This document shows positions 34,401 to 42,105 of a DNA stretch of 64,000 nucleotides, in pieces. Where the stretch lies: contig CAZKTU010000002.1 in NCBI GenBank assembly GCA_964555675.1, positions 1 to 64,000 on the forward strand. Reading direction: 5' to 3'. Source of the DNA: CAIWXH01 sp964555675. Lineage in GTDB: Bacteria > Chloroflexota > Chloroflexia > Chloroflexales > Chloroflexaceae. The notes under the pieces were generated by a model. It did no database searches. It was given only the letters and a program-made list of their open reading frames with translations, and was not told the origin of the DNA. Position numbers and translations under genes: made by a program. How positions within the stretch are numbered: the stretch's first letter is position 1; every line of letters starts with the position of its first letter.

Positions 34401-36087
34401 CGCCACGCTCGCCTTCGTCGACGGCGGGCGTATCCTGACCGGCGGTGATGACGGCGCCGTGCGCCTCTGGAATCTGGCCTCGGGGCAACCGCTAGCCGTG
34501 ATGCGTGGCCACCGGGCGATTGTGCTCGCCGTTGCCGCCCTTCCCGATGGGCAGCGGGCCCTCTCGGCCGCCGATGACCGCACGCTACGTCTCTGGGAGC
34601 TCGCTGGCGGGCGCGAGTTGCTGACGCTGAGCGGGCATCAGGGTGCGGTCAGGGCGATCGCCGTGAGCCCTGATGGGACCATGGCTCTGAGCGGCGGGGA
34701 CGACGGCGTGCGCCTCTGGGAGCTTGCCGGCGGGCGCGAGCTCTGGTTTCAGCCCGCGCCTGGGGTCGCGGACGTCGCCATTGTCGCGGTCGAAGGGCGT
34801 CGCGAGGCCCTCGCCGCTGTCGCTGGGGCGATCGTGCGCTGGAAGCTGGAGGACGGCAGCCAGATCGGCGTCTTGCCGGTCGGCGATCAGCCCGTCAGCC
34901 GGCTTGCGGTCAGCACGGCGGGCGATCGGCTGGCCGCCGCCGCCAGTGACGGACGCATTGCCGTGTGGGACCTCGCCAACCAACAGCTGATCGTCAATCT
35001 GCGCGAAGCCCCTCAGGGCCAGCAGGTCGTGGCCCTTGCTTTTGGGCCTGATGGCCGCAGCCTGTTCTCGGCCGACGGGCGCGAGGCCGCCGTAAGACTC
35101 TGGGATCTCGAGGAGCACCCTGCCCTGAGCGGGCCGACCCTCGCTGCCGAACTATTCGCGCCACTGCCGGGCGCCGCAGGTGCGCTGCTCGTAAGTGATG
35201 GCATGCTCCAGGAGCTTGATGCCACGCTCGGCGCGCCACGCGGTGGGGTCAGGCTGGCCGGCGGCGTAACCTCGCCTGGTCAACTCCGGGCAGCCGCCGG
35301 CGTAGCGCTGCTGGTGGACGGCGCGCCCCCCTTTAGTCGGCTGCGTGTGTTCGCGCGGGATACAGGTGCGGTTCTGCTGGAGTATCGGGCCGCTTCTAGC
35401 CCGATCATCAGCGCCGACCTCAGTCCTGACGGTGCCCGGGTCGCGATCGCCGAGGGCGAGCGCGTGCTGCTGCTCAGGGTCGCCGATGGCGGCCTCTTGG
35501 CCGAGTTACCCGGCCTGCAGGGCGCTGATCTCGTCTTCAGCCCCGCGGGCGACAGCATCGCTGTGGGCGACAATACAGGCCAGGTCTATCTGCTCGACGG
35601 CGTCGACCTCCACGAGCGCTCGCGCAGCAGCGCCATGACCGAGGCGGCTATTCGTTTGGCCTTTGCGCACGATGGGCGCCGCCTGGCGATCGGCGGCGCG
35701 CGGGGAGCCCTTGTCGTGCTCGATCGCTCGGCTGGTGCCGAGCTAACACAGCTGGCTGGCCACGCCGCAGGCATTGAGGCCCTGGCCTTCAGTGCCGATG
35801 GGCGTCTGCTGGCCGTAGGCTCGAGCGATAGTGCCGCGAGTATCTGGGATGTGGCCAGCGGGGTTCGGCTCCGGCGCTTTGTCGGGTCGCGTGCAACCGT
35901 GCGCTCGGTGAGCTTCTCGCCCGATGGGCGGACCCTCTTGAGCCTGGCGTATGGTGAGCCGGTGCGGCGCTGGCGTGTTGATCCGTTGCCCGAGCTGCTA
36001 GCCTGGGTGGAGGATCGGCGCTATGTGCCCGCGCTCTCGTGCGCTGAGCGCGAAACCATTAGCGGCGAGCCCTGCGCGACGCCCTGA
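31480..36087 (+). CDS. CHAT-STAND NTPase-transmembrane-WD40 protein
   Basis: This 1,535-residue protein starts at ATG 31480, overlapping the previous stop by 4 bp. Domains in order: (1) a CHAT caspase-like protease, about 1-350, with His209 (LHLVCHGR) and Cys260 (LAACESA) in place; (2) a STAND-type NTPase, about 437-800, with PFPGLEPF, FFFGRE, Walker A GPSGAGKSS (484-492) and Walker B LLIVDQGEELF; it ends in the family-typical LAHEVLLRAWPKVEAWV; (3) a single hydrophobic helix at about 838-863; (4) WD40 repeats from about 925 to the end (LSPDGRSVL, GGDDGAVRLWNL and similar). The architecture is that of signal-dependent conflict or programmed-death ATPases: the WD40 sensor would gate the STAND switch and activate the protease. 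The start at 31162 used by a longer frame is an antisense-like Arg/Ser-rich extension and is rejected. Confidence 0.88.
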   Translation: MSGSLIITVQVGHPQSGYPLTADLSIPGQRLQRTAGLLQLALDELTALDSDPAAYGTALGRALFRERIRDGFVRALPQAGQSLRILLTVQDPLLRSLRWDRLHAPLGDADLWRPLAGRPGLTYAAYVPSSALDYFPRIGPQDLRALVVVSSPRDLESYRLKPFDVAAAVGAARAGLEPIPSVVLERPGLKALVTTLRSNTYPILHLVCHGRQVSGGPAIYLGRDDNPDAAAPITAAALIAALSPLAELQRLPHLIFLAACESAAASTSLDGLAQELVRSLGIPAVIAMAGPISVASAELLSRSFYQQLREYRHPDLALSAALIDLAGRADAGVPICLTCDPERPLVSRPLERDLRADELALAVSKLEQQVVARAPALLGEVQRQAQALRSYGTDPVALRQPLAQQTFAALNQLSDELLGLSLNELVDAAPELPDSERCPFPGLEPFRDDGRDFFFGREQELARLVPRMQAAIRVNEAHLLAIGGPSGAGKSSLAHAGIVPALRDSFDGLEVRSLRPGLDPPAALATALAGLAGGPALLIVDQGEELFTLCDDEGRRRAFAEALAAVGVPTILAFRDDYRADLCRYPTLEPWLSGPRLELINPLTPAQLRSVVELQARAAFLQLEDRLGERIFADVAAERWPMPLLQHTLRALWEGRRGRWLRLADYEAIGGIAKAIARTADGLYNLSSHADQALIERVVVELVNFDPTAASSPSMSLQRRRLTRAELLTRVPTAERVIHSLDAARLIVAHENAYELAHEVLLRAWPKVEAWVNAGQELRRRRNRLTEAAAVWKAGGGQNAHLYRGVQLAEALELRASGTLTSAELIFIRASERYARRGLLLAWSLVAVFALLAGLVGVMSIISMQRAERIRDLALVSGARAALSAGERERALALALAAGQTGVTGPELEATLADAAYQPGTFRRIPSPSGQLRAAALSPDGRSVLLAEGDGLISQWNLAESELQQQLRVTGDGVATLAFVDGGRILTGGDDGAVRLWNLASGQPLAVMRGHRAIVLAVAALPDGQRALSAADDRTLRLWELAGGRELLTLSGHQGAVRAIAVSPDGTMALSGGDDGVRLWELAGGRELWFQPAPGVADVAIVAVEGRREALAAVAGAIVRWKLEDGSQIGVLPVGDQPVSRLAVSTAGDRLAAAASDGRIAVWDLANQQLIVNLREAPQGQQVVALAFGPDGRSLFSADGREAAVRLWDLEEHPALSGPTLAAELFAPLPGAAGALLVSDGMLQELDATLGAPRGGVRLAGGVTSPGQLRAAAGVALLVDGAPPFSRLRVFARDTGAVLLEYRAASSPIISADLSPDGARVAIAEGERVLLLRVADGGLLAELPGLQGADLVFSPAGDSIAVGDNTGQVYLLDGVDLHERSRSSAMTEAAIRLAFAHDGRRLAIGGARGALVVLDRSAGAELTQLAGHAAGIEALAFSADGRLLAVGSSDSAASIWDVASGVRLRRFVGSRATVRSVSFSPDGRTLLSLAYGEPVRRWRVDPLPELLAWVEDRRYVPALSCAERETISGEPCATP

Positions 36088-36147
36088 TGGCCCTCCGGTA
36101 CCTCCCGCGAGAAAGCCAACCGTTTGCTCGGTCGTCGGCCTGTAGTA

Positions 36148-36169
36148 GGGGCGCAGTGTGCTGCGCCCC
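36148..36169. repeat. REP-like hairpin after the CHAT-STAND gene
   Basis: GGGGCGCAG, a tgtg loop and CTGCGCCCC form perfect 9-bp arms. It is related to the hairpin at 26862-26886. It lies between convergent genes and may also terminate transcription. Confidence 0.55.
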
Positions 36170-36235
36170 GACATCCATGCTCGGCTGTCGTCTGGGGCCC
36201 GTCGCCAGGATCGGGGAGGCTTCCGTCGAGCTGTA

Positions 36236-36740
36236 CTAGCTAGCCAGCGAAGCGGTGACCTCGGGCGCCTGCTCGCTCGTCGCTTGCACCACGACGAGCA
36301 CCGACCCGCCGGTCACGCGTGTCGCGGCCTCGCGCGCGGCTTCGTCGCTCAGCCCCGCCGCCCGCAGCTCGTGCTCGAGCTGGCGCATGAGCCCGGCGCT
36401 GCGCTCGGTCTGCGCGAAGGTGCCGACGTGGTCGCGCTCGGGCGTGTGCTGNNNNNNNNNNNNNNNNNNNNNNNNNNNNNNNNNNNNNNNNNNNNNNNNN
36501 NNNNNNNNNNNNNNNNNNNNNNNNNNNNNNNNNNNNNNNNNNNNNNNNNNNGCGCTCGGGCGTGTGCTGGTGGGGGCCGCTGTCGGCGAAGCTGCCGACG
36601 TGGTCGGCCGCGGCGCTCGCAGGCGCGGGGGCGACGTGGACGGTGACGGCCGTCGGCGCGACGCCGCTCGCCGTAACGCGGTCGACGGCCCGGCGAGCCT
36701 GCTCGAGATCGCCGAAGAAGCCGAAAATGGGCTGCTGCAT
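36236..36740 (-). CDS. YflT/general-stress-protein-17M-like protein, interrupted by an assembly gap
   Basis: The N-terminal part (MQQPIFGFFGDLEQARRAVDRVTASGVAPTAVTVHVA) resembles the alpha/beta domain of heat-induced stress proteins of the YflT type. A repeat of the form DHVGxFAx...HTPER spans the gap at 36452-36551. The C-terminal part (ERSAGLMRQLEHELRAAGLSDEAAREAATRVTGGSVLVVVQA) is a second similar alpha/beta half. The 18 bp on both sides of the gap are identical, and joining them gives an open frame of about 128 residues. The distance is uncertain because the region is repetitive. Function is unknown beyond the family's stress association. Confidence 0.55.
36452..36551. other. Assembly gap (100 N) with 18-bp duplicated edges
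   Basis: The last 18 bases before the gap equal the first 18 after it, within a coding repeat. The contigs probably overlap, or the repeat has additional units hidden in the gap. Confidence 0.85.
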
Positions 36741-36829
36741 AACCCTGCTGCCTTTCGTATAACGCCGCTCTGCTCAAGCCTATGGCTGACAGTCTCGGCG
36801 GGCGGCACGATTGTTACAGCGGCCCCGGC

Positions 36830-37108
36830 TCAGTCGGCCGTTTGCTCGATCGGCTTCAGGGCCGGCCCCTCCTGGTCGAGGATCGAGACCGCGGTCGGGT
36901 CGTCGCTGCGGCCCACCCAGTAATGGTGGGGCTGCACCGTGCGCGCGCTGCGCACCTCGATGCCGTCGAGCTCGGCGGTGTCCGTCCCGCTGACCAGCAC
37001 GAGGTTGGGGGCTGCGGCGAAGCGCTTGTTATAGGCGGCGACCGCGTCCTGAATCTTTTCGGTGACCGTGTGGGCTACGTTCGGATCGTACCAGACAAGA
37101 AAAAGCAT
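36830..37108 (-). CDS. Small soluble protein of unknown function
   Basis: This 92-residue protein starts at 37108 (MLFLVWYDPNVAHTVTEKI) with GGAGGG upstream on the minus strand. A longer frame to 37234 lacks that signal. The chain reads as one alpha/beta domain: a strand (LFLVWYD), a long helix (VTEKIQDAVAAYNKRF), then strands (LVLVSGTD, SARTVQPHHYWVG) and an acidic tail. No cysteines, no signal peptide and no motif that I recognise. It is separated from the YflT-like gene by 89 bp and may share its transcript. Confidence 0.6.
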   Translation of the reverse strand: MLFLVWYDPNVAHTVTEKIQDAVAAYNKRFAAAPNLVLVSGTDTAELDGIEVRSARTVQPHHYWVGRSDDPTAVSILDQEGPALKPIEQTAD

Positions 37109-37551
37109 TCGTCCCTCCTCACGGCGCCCGAGCTCGAGCGGTGCGGGATTGTCGCGGCGAATCGTATCGGGCTCGCATCCGGGGAGGATCATGAGGGGGG
37201 GCTGAGAGGTCGGGCCTCTGGTAGCTCGCAGCATAACACAGTTTAACGACCGCCGGGGCTTTCACGACCCCTGTCCGGCGTTACACCTGGAGATTGCTCG
37301 CCCCGTGCCAGGCCCACCTGTGGTATAGTGGGCTACCACTCACAGCGCGCCGGCGCCTCGCTGCGCCGCCCCCCGCGCAATCATGTCCGGCCCTTTCGCC
37401 CCAACACCTGCCTGACACCCAGGTCTCCGTGAGCGCAGGCCCCCCTGCCTCGCGAGCATAGGCGTGCGTCCCCGTCGGTTGCTCGACCGGCCGGGGGCGA
37501 GGCGTCTTTGACCATGGCCTCAGATAGGACTGCCACCGAAAGTGAGGTCCG
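37109..37551. other. Long leader region before the glycosyltransferase operon
   Basis: This 443-bp region between divergent genes contains an extended -10 at 37321-37329. It would leave a GC-rich untranslated leader of about 215 nt with several possible short stems (for example CCGTCGG...CCGGCCGG near 37470-37495). No known riboswitch pattern or gene was recognised. Confidence 0.5.
37321..37329 (+). promoter_or_regulatory. Extended -10 promoter of the GT4/GT4/GH130 operon
   Basis: TGGTATAGT fits an extended -10 element. No strong -35 is present at the right spacing. Confidence 0.45.
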
Positions 37552-39885
37552 ATGAGCGACCAGACAGCGCCCTCTCTCAACAAGATCGCCGTGATTGGCA
37601 ACCACCTGCCACGTCAGTGCGGCATCGCCACCTACACCACCGACCTCGTCGCCGCCCTCGCCGCTTCGGCGCCGCAGGCCGAGGTCTTCGCCCTGGCCAT
37701 GAATGACACCCCGGCCGGCTACGCCTACCCCGCCCAGGTGCGCTTCGCCCTCGATCAGCACGACCGGGGCGCCTATGGGCGCGCCGCCGACAGCCTCAAC
37801 CTGGCCAACGCCGACGTGGTCTCCGTCCAGCACGAGTACGGCATCTATGGCGGCGCCTCGGGCGACTATCTGCTGGCCCTGCTGCGCACCTTGCGCGCCC
37901 CCGTCGTCACCACCCTGCACACCATCCTGGCGCAGCCCGACCAGCAGCAGCGCAAGGTGCTGACCGAGCTGGCCCGGCTCTCGGATCGCCTGGTGGTGAT
38001 GAGCGAGCGCGGCGCCCACTATCTGCGCGAGGTCTACGGCGTGCCCGCCGCGAAGATCGACTGTATTCCCCATGGCATCCCCGACGTGCCCTTCCTCGAC
38101 TCCAGCTTCGATAAAGACCAGTTCGGCGCCGAGGGCAAGATCGTCATCCTCACCTTCGGGTTGCTCTCGCGCAACAAGGGTATCGAGGACGTGATCGCGG
38201 CCATGCCCGCCATCCTGGCCCGCCACCCCAATGTGGTCTATCTGGTCCTCGGCGCTACCCACCCCCACGTGCGCCAGTATGAGGGCGAGCGCTACCGCCT
38301 CGAGCTCGTGCAGTTAGCCCGCGAGTTGGGCGTCGAGGGCAGCGTCAACTTCTACGACCAGTTTGTCGCGCTTGACGAGCTGGTACGCTTCATCGGCGCG
38401 GCCGACATCTATATCACCCCCTACCTGAACCCGGCCCAGATTGTCTCGGGCACCCTGGCCTACGCCGTCGGTGCGGGCAAGGCCGTGATCTCGACGCCCT
38501 ACTGGTACGCCGAGGAGATGCTGGCCGACGGGCGCGGCATGCTCGTACCGTTCCACGACCCGGCGGCGATCAGCGCGCGGGTGATCGCCCTGCTCGACGA
38601 CGAGGCCGCCCGCCACGCTATGCGCAAGAGCGCCTACCTGCTCGGCCGCGCCATGACCTGGCCCCGCGTCGCCGAGCGCTACCTCGAGTCCTTCGCGCGC
38701 GCGCGCGACGAGCACCGCCTGAGCGCCAGGGTTGCCCAGCGCGTCCAGCTGACCGGCCGGCGCGAGCCGGCGCTGCCCGAGCTGAGCCTCGACCACCTGC
38801 GGCGCCTGACCGACGACACCGGGATCGTGCAGCACGCCGTGCTGGCCGTCCCGAATGCCAACGAGGGCTACACCACCGACGACAACGCTCGCGCCCTGAT
38901 CGCCGCCGTGAAGCTCGAGGAGAGCGGCGCCCCCGAGGCCGAGGCTCTCGCTACCCGCTACCTGGGCTTTCTCTGGCACGCCTTCAACCCGCAGGCGGGC
39001 CGTTTCCGCAACTTCATGGCCTACGACCGGCGCTGGCTCGAGGCCGAGGGCTCAGAGGATAGTCACGCCCGGGCGCTCTGGGCCCTGGGCACGGCCCTGG
39101 GCCGCTCGGCCAGCCCCTCGCTGATTGGCGTAGCCGGCATGCTCTTCGAGCGGGCTCTCCCCGCGACCCTCGCCTTCGAGCACCCGCGGCCCGCGGCCTT
39201 CGCGCTGCTGGGCCTTCACGCCTACCTGGGGCGAGCCGATGGCGACCAGGTCGCCCAGGGCGCGATGCGCCACCTCGCGGGGCGCCTCATGGCCCTCTAT
39301 CAGCAGCACCGCAGCGACGACTGGCGCTGGTTCGCCGAGCGGCTCACCTATGACAATGCCGTGCTGCCCCACGCCCTCCTGCTCAGCGGCGAGCGCCTCG
39401 ACGACCCCGCCATGCGCGAGGCCGGGCTCGAGGCCCTGGCCTGGCTGGCAGAGCTGCAGCGCGCCGAGGCGGGCCACTTCGCCCCGGTCGGCTGTCACGG
39501 CTTCGCCAGGCGCGGCGAGGCCCCGGCCCGCTTCGACCAGCAGCCCCTCGAGGCCCACGCCATGGTGCTCGCCGCCCTCGACGCCCACCGCATCAGCGGC
39601 GAGGGGCGCTGGCTGGCCGAGGCCAGGCGGGCCTTCGACTGGTTCCTCGGGCGCAACGACCTTGGGCTCTCGCTCTACGACCCGACCACCGGCGGCTGTC
39701 GCGACGGGCTCCTCGCCGATCGCGTCAATCAGAACCAGGGCGCCGAGTCGACTCTGGCCTTCCTGCTCGCCCTGCTCGCCCTGCGCCCCGGCGCCGCCCC
39801 GGCGGCCGCCCTGCCGGCCCGCGCCGGCGTCGCCGCGATCGAACGCGGCGGCGTGCCGGTGCTGCGCAACGGTGCGCGCCGATGA
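37552..39885 (+). CDS. Glycosyltransferase (GT4-like) fused to an alpha-toroid domain
   Basis: This 777-residue cytoplasmic protein has a GT-B glycosyltransferase in residues 1 to about 390. Its N-terminal Rossmann half contains GNHLPRQCGIATYTTDLV, and the donor half contains FGLLSRNKGIEDVI and TPYLNPAQIVSGTLAYAVGAGKAVISTPYWYAEE. The C-terminal 350 residues (from LSLDHLRRLTDDTGIVQHAV...) are helical repeats with TTDDNARALIAAV, resembling the alpha/alpha-toroid of sugar-processing enzymes. It overlaps the next GT gene by 4 bp (ATGA). The fusion suggests one polypeptide that binds the acceptor chain and adds sugars. With GH130 in the operon, mannose is a reasonable guess for the sugar. Confidence 0.85.
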   Translation: MSDQTAPSLNKIAVIGNHLPRQCGIATYTTDLVAALAASAPQAEVFALAMNDTPAGYAYPAQVRFALDQHDRGAYGRAADSLNLANADVVSVQHEYGIYGGASGDYLLALLRTLRAPVVTTLHTILAQPDQQQRKVLTELARLSDRLVVMSERGAHYLREVYGVPAAKIDCIPHGIPDVPFLDSSFDKDQFGAEGKIVILTFGLLSRNKGIEDVIAAMPAILARHPNVVYLVLGATHPHVRQYEGERYRLELVQLARELGVEGSVNFYDQFVALDELVRFIGAADIYITPYLNPAQIVSGTLAYAVGAGKAVISTPYWYAEEMLADGRGMLVPFHDPAAISARVIALLDDEAARHAMRKSAYLLGRAMTWPRVAERYLESFARARDEHRLSARVAQRVQLTGRREPALPELSLDHLRRLTDDTGIVQHAVLAVPNANEGYTTDDNARALIAAVKLEESGAPEAEALATRYLGFLWHAFNPQAGRFRNFMAYDRRWLEAEGSEDSHARALWALGTALGRSASPSLIGVAGMLFERALPATLAFEHPRPAAFALLGLHAYLGRADGDQVAQGAMRHLAGRLMALYQQHRSDDWRWFAERLTYDNAVLPHALLLSGERLDDPAMREAGLEALAWLAELQRAEAGHFAPVGCHGFARRGEAPARFDQQPLEAHAMVLAALDAHRISGEGRWLAEARRAFDWFLGRNDLGLSLYDPTTGGCRDGLLADRVNQNQGAESTLAFLLALLALRPGAAPAAALPARAGVAAIERGGVPVLRNGARR

Positions 39886-40916
39886 GGGTAGCCATGCTGG
39901 CTCCGATCGCCTGGCGCGTGCCGCCGCGCCACTATGGCCCCTGGGAGCGCGTCGTGTCGCTGCTGACCGAGGGCCTGGTCGCGCGCGGGGTCGATGTGAC
40001 CCTGTTCGCGACCGCCGACTCGCTCACCGGCGCGCGCCTGGCGGCGGTCTGCCCGCGACCCTACGCCGAGGAGCCGCCCCTCGACGCGAAGGTGTGGGAG
40101 TGCCTGCACATCGCCGCCCTCTTCGAGCGGGCCGCCGAGTTCGACCTGATCCACAACCACTTCGACTTTCTGCCCCTCTCGTACAGCGAGCTGGTGGCGA
40201 CGCCCGTGCTCACCACGCTGCACGGCCTCTCGTCCGAGCGCATTTTGCCGGTCTACCAGCGCTACAACCGCTCGGGGCACTATGTGGCGATCAGCCAGGC
40301 CGACCGCCACCCCAGCCTGCGCTATGTCGCGACGGTCTACCACGGCATCAGGCTCGAGGAGTTCACGCTGCGCCGTGAGGCTGGTGACTACCTGCTGTTC
40401 TTCGGGCGCATCCACCCCGACAAGGGGGCCGCCGAGGCGATCGAGGTGGCCCGCCGTGCGGGGCGGCGCCTGATTATTGCCGGCATTATTCAGGACGAGG
40501 GCTACTTCGCCGAGCGGGTGGCCCCGCACCTCGACGGCGACCGCGTGCGCTACGTCGGCTCGGTCGGCCCCGCCGAGCGCGACGCCCTGCTGGGCGGCGC
40601 CTGCGCCCTGCTCCACCTGATCAACTTCGACGAGCCGTTCGGCCTGAGCATGGTCGAGGCAATGGCCTGCGGCACCCCGGTGATCGCCACCAACCGCGGC
40701 TCGGTGCCCGAGCTGGTGAGCCACGGCCGCAGCGGCTGGGTCGTGGACGACCTGGAAGCCGCCGTCGCCGCAGTCGAAGCCGCGCCGGCGCTCGACCGCG
40801 CCGCGATTCGGGCCCACGTGGCGGCCCGCTTCAGCCAGGGGCGCATGGTCGATGATTATCTGCGGGTCTACGCGCAGGTGGCGCGGCCCGCTCAACGCTC
40901 AGAGGAGACAGTGTGA
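39882..40916 (+). CDS. GT4-family glycosyltransferase
   Basis: This 344-residue GT-B enzyme has an N-terminal acceptor domain (MRVAMLAPIAWRVPPRHYGPWERVVSLLTEGL) and a C-terminal donor domain with GRIHPDKGAAEAIEVARRAG and the E-x7-E type motif EPFGLSMVEAMACGTPVIATNRGSVPELV. This last stretch is diagnostic of GT4 enzymes that use nucleotide sugars with retention. It is translationally coupled at both ends (4-bp overlaps) to the fused GT upstream and the GH130 gene downstream, so the three proteins probably act on one glycan. Confidence 0.92.
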   Translation: MRVAMLAPIAWRVPPRHYGPWERVVSLLTEGLVARGVDVTLFATADSLTGARLAAVCPRPYAEEPPLDAKVWECLHIAALFERAAEFDLIHNHFDFLPLSYSELVATPVLTTLHGLSSERILPVYQRYNRSGHYVAISQADRHPSLRYVATVYHGIRLEEFTLRREAGDYLLFFGRIHPDKGAAEAIEVARRAGRRLIIAGIIQDEGYFAERVAPHLDGDRVRYVGSVGPAERDALLGGACALLHLINFDEPFGLSMVEAMACGTPVIATNRGSVPELVSHGRSGWVVDDLEAAVAAVEAAPALDRAAIRAHVAARFSQGRMVDDYLRVYAQVARPAQRSEETV

Positions 40917-41881
40917 CCGAACACTATGCGACGCTTTTCCATCGCCATCGCGGCAACCCGATCCTGACCGCCGCCGAATGGCCCTACCCGGTCCATACGG
41001 TCTTCAACCCCGGCGCGACGCGTCTGCTCGACGGCACGACCCTGCTGCTCTGCCGGGCCGAGGATCGCCGCGGCCACTCGCACCTCTGCGCCGCGCGCTC
41101 GGCCAATGGCGTGGACGGCTGGCAGATCGACCCGCAGCCCACCCTCGTGGCCGACCCCGAGCAGCGGCCCGAGGAGCTCTGGGGCATTGAGGATCCGCGC
41201 ATCACCTTCGTGCCCGAGCTCGGCCGCTACGCCGTGGTCTACACCTCGTACGCCCGCGGCGGCCCCGGCGTCTCGCTGGCCCTCACCGAGGACTTCCGCA
41301 GCTTCGAGCACTTCGGCGTGGTGATGCAGCCCGAGGACAAAGACGCCGCTCTGCTCCCGCACCGCATCGGCGGCTCGTGGGCCCTGATCCACCGCCCGGT
41401 CGGCCCGACCGCGGCCCACATCTGGATCTCCTACTCCTCAGACCTGCGCCACTGGGGCAGCCACAAGCCCATCCTCGAGGCGCGCCTTGGGGCCTGGTGG
41501 GACGCCAACAAGATCGGGCTCTCGCCGCCGCCGATCGAGACCGAGGAGGGCTGGTTGATGATCTACCACGGGGTGCGCAACACCCCGGCCGGCTGCATCT
41601 ATCGCCTGGGCCTGGCTCTCTTCGACCTGGCGACCCCCGAGCGCTGCCTGCTTCGAGGCGATAGCTGGGTCTTCGGGCCCGAGGAGTCCTACGAGCGCAC
41701 GGGCGATGTGGGCAATGTGGTCTTCCCCTGCGGCGTGACCGTCGCCGCAGATGGCGACACCCTCCACGTCTACTATGGCGGCGCCGATAGCTGCATCGCC
41801 CTGGCCACGGCGAGTTTGAGCGCCCTGCTCGCCTGGCTCCATACCTTCGGCAGCCCAGGTGGCGAGCCTCAGTCGGGCTAA
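40913..41881 (+). CDS. GH130-family glycoside phosphorylase or hydrolase
   Basis: This 322-residue five-bladed propeller enzyme starts at GTG 40913, overlapping the upstream stop by 4 bp, with GAGGAGA before it. GH130 marks include NPGATRLLDGTTLLLCRAED near the start, GIEDPRIT with the catalytic Asp (about residue 89), a Lys/Asp-rich KDAALLPHRIGG segment and YHGVRNTPAGCIYRLGLALFDL. GH130 enzymes phosphorolyse or hydrolyse beta-mannosides (for example mannosyl-glucose or mannooligosaccharides). Pairing with two GTs suggests turnover of a stored or surface mannoside. The exact linkage cannot be read from sequence. Confidence 0.88.
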   Translation: MTEHYATLFHRHRGNPILTAAEWPYPVHTVFNPGATRLLDGTTLLLCRAEDRRGHSHLCAARSANGVDGWQIDPQPTLVADPEQRPEELWGIEDPRITFVPELGRYAVVYTSYARGGPGVSLALTEDFRSFEHFGVVMQPEDKDAALLPHRIGGSWALIHRPVGPTAAHIWISYSSDLRHWGSHKPILEARLGAWWDANKIGLSPPPIETEEGWLMIYHGVRNTPAGCIYRLGLALFDLATPERCLLRGDSWVFGPEESYERTGDVGNVVFPCGVTVAADGDTLHVYYGGADSCIALATASLSALLAWLHTFGSPGGEPQSG

Positions 41882-41955
41882 AGCAAGGGTTCACCATCCA
41901 CCCCTTGCGGGGCCGGAGGCCCTGTGCCCCCAGCCGCGGGGAGCGGCGAAGAGCA

Positions 41956-41975
41956 TAACTCGGTTACGAAGCTTG
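41956..41975. repeat. 20-bp dispersed repeat, copy 2
   Basis: This fits TAACTMGGTTACRAAGCTYG, also found at 8217-8236 (17 of 20 identical). It continues into TTGACCGGGTTGCGT, resembling TTGACGGGTTGCGT within the 26722-26820 element, so the repeat families may be mosaic. Of 41882-42105, nothing else is clear beyond small GC-rich stems. Confidence 0.45.
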
Positions 41976-42105
41976 ACCGGGTTGCGTTTGGGTAACGGGG
42001 CGTTAGCTGTTCTCGATCGTGTGCGCCGAGGAATGAGGGTATGATGAACTCGATCTAGGAGGCGCGAATGCAGGGGCTCTTCTGCTGAGCCGGTGAGGTG
42101 CAGCC

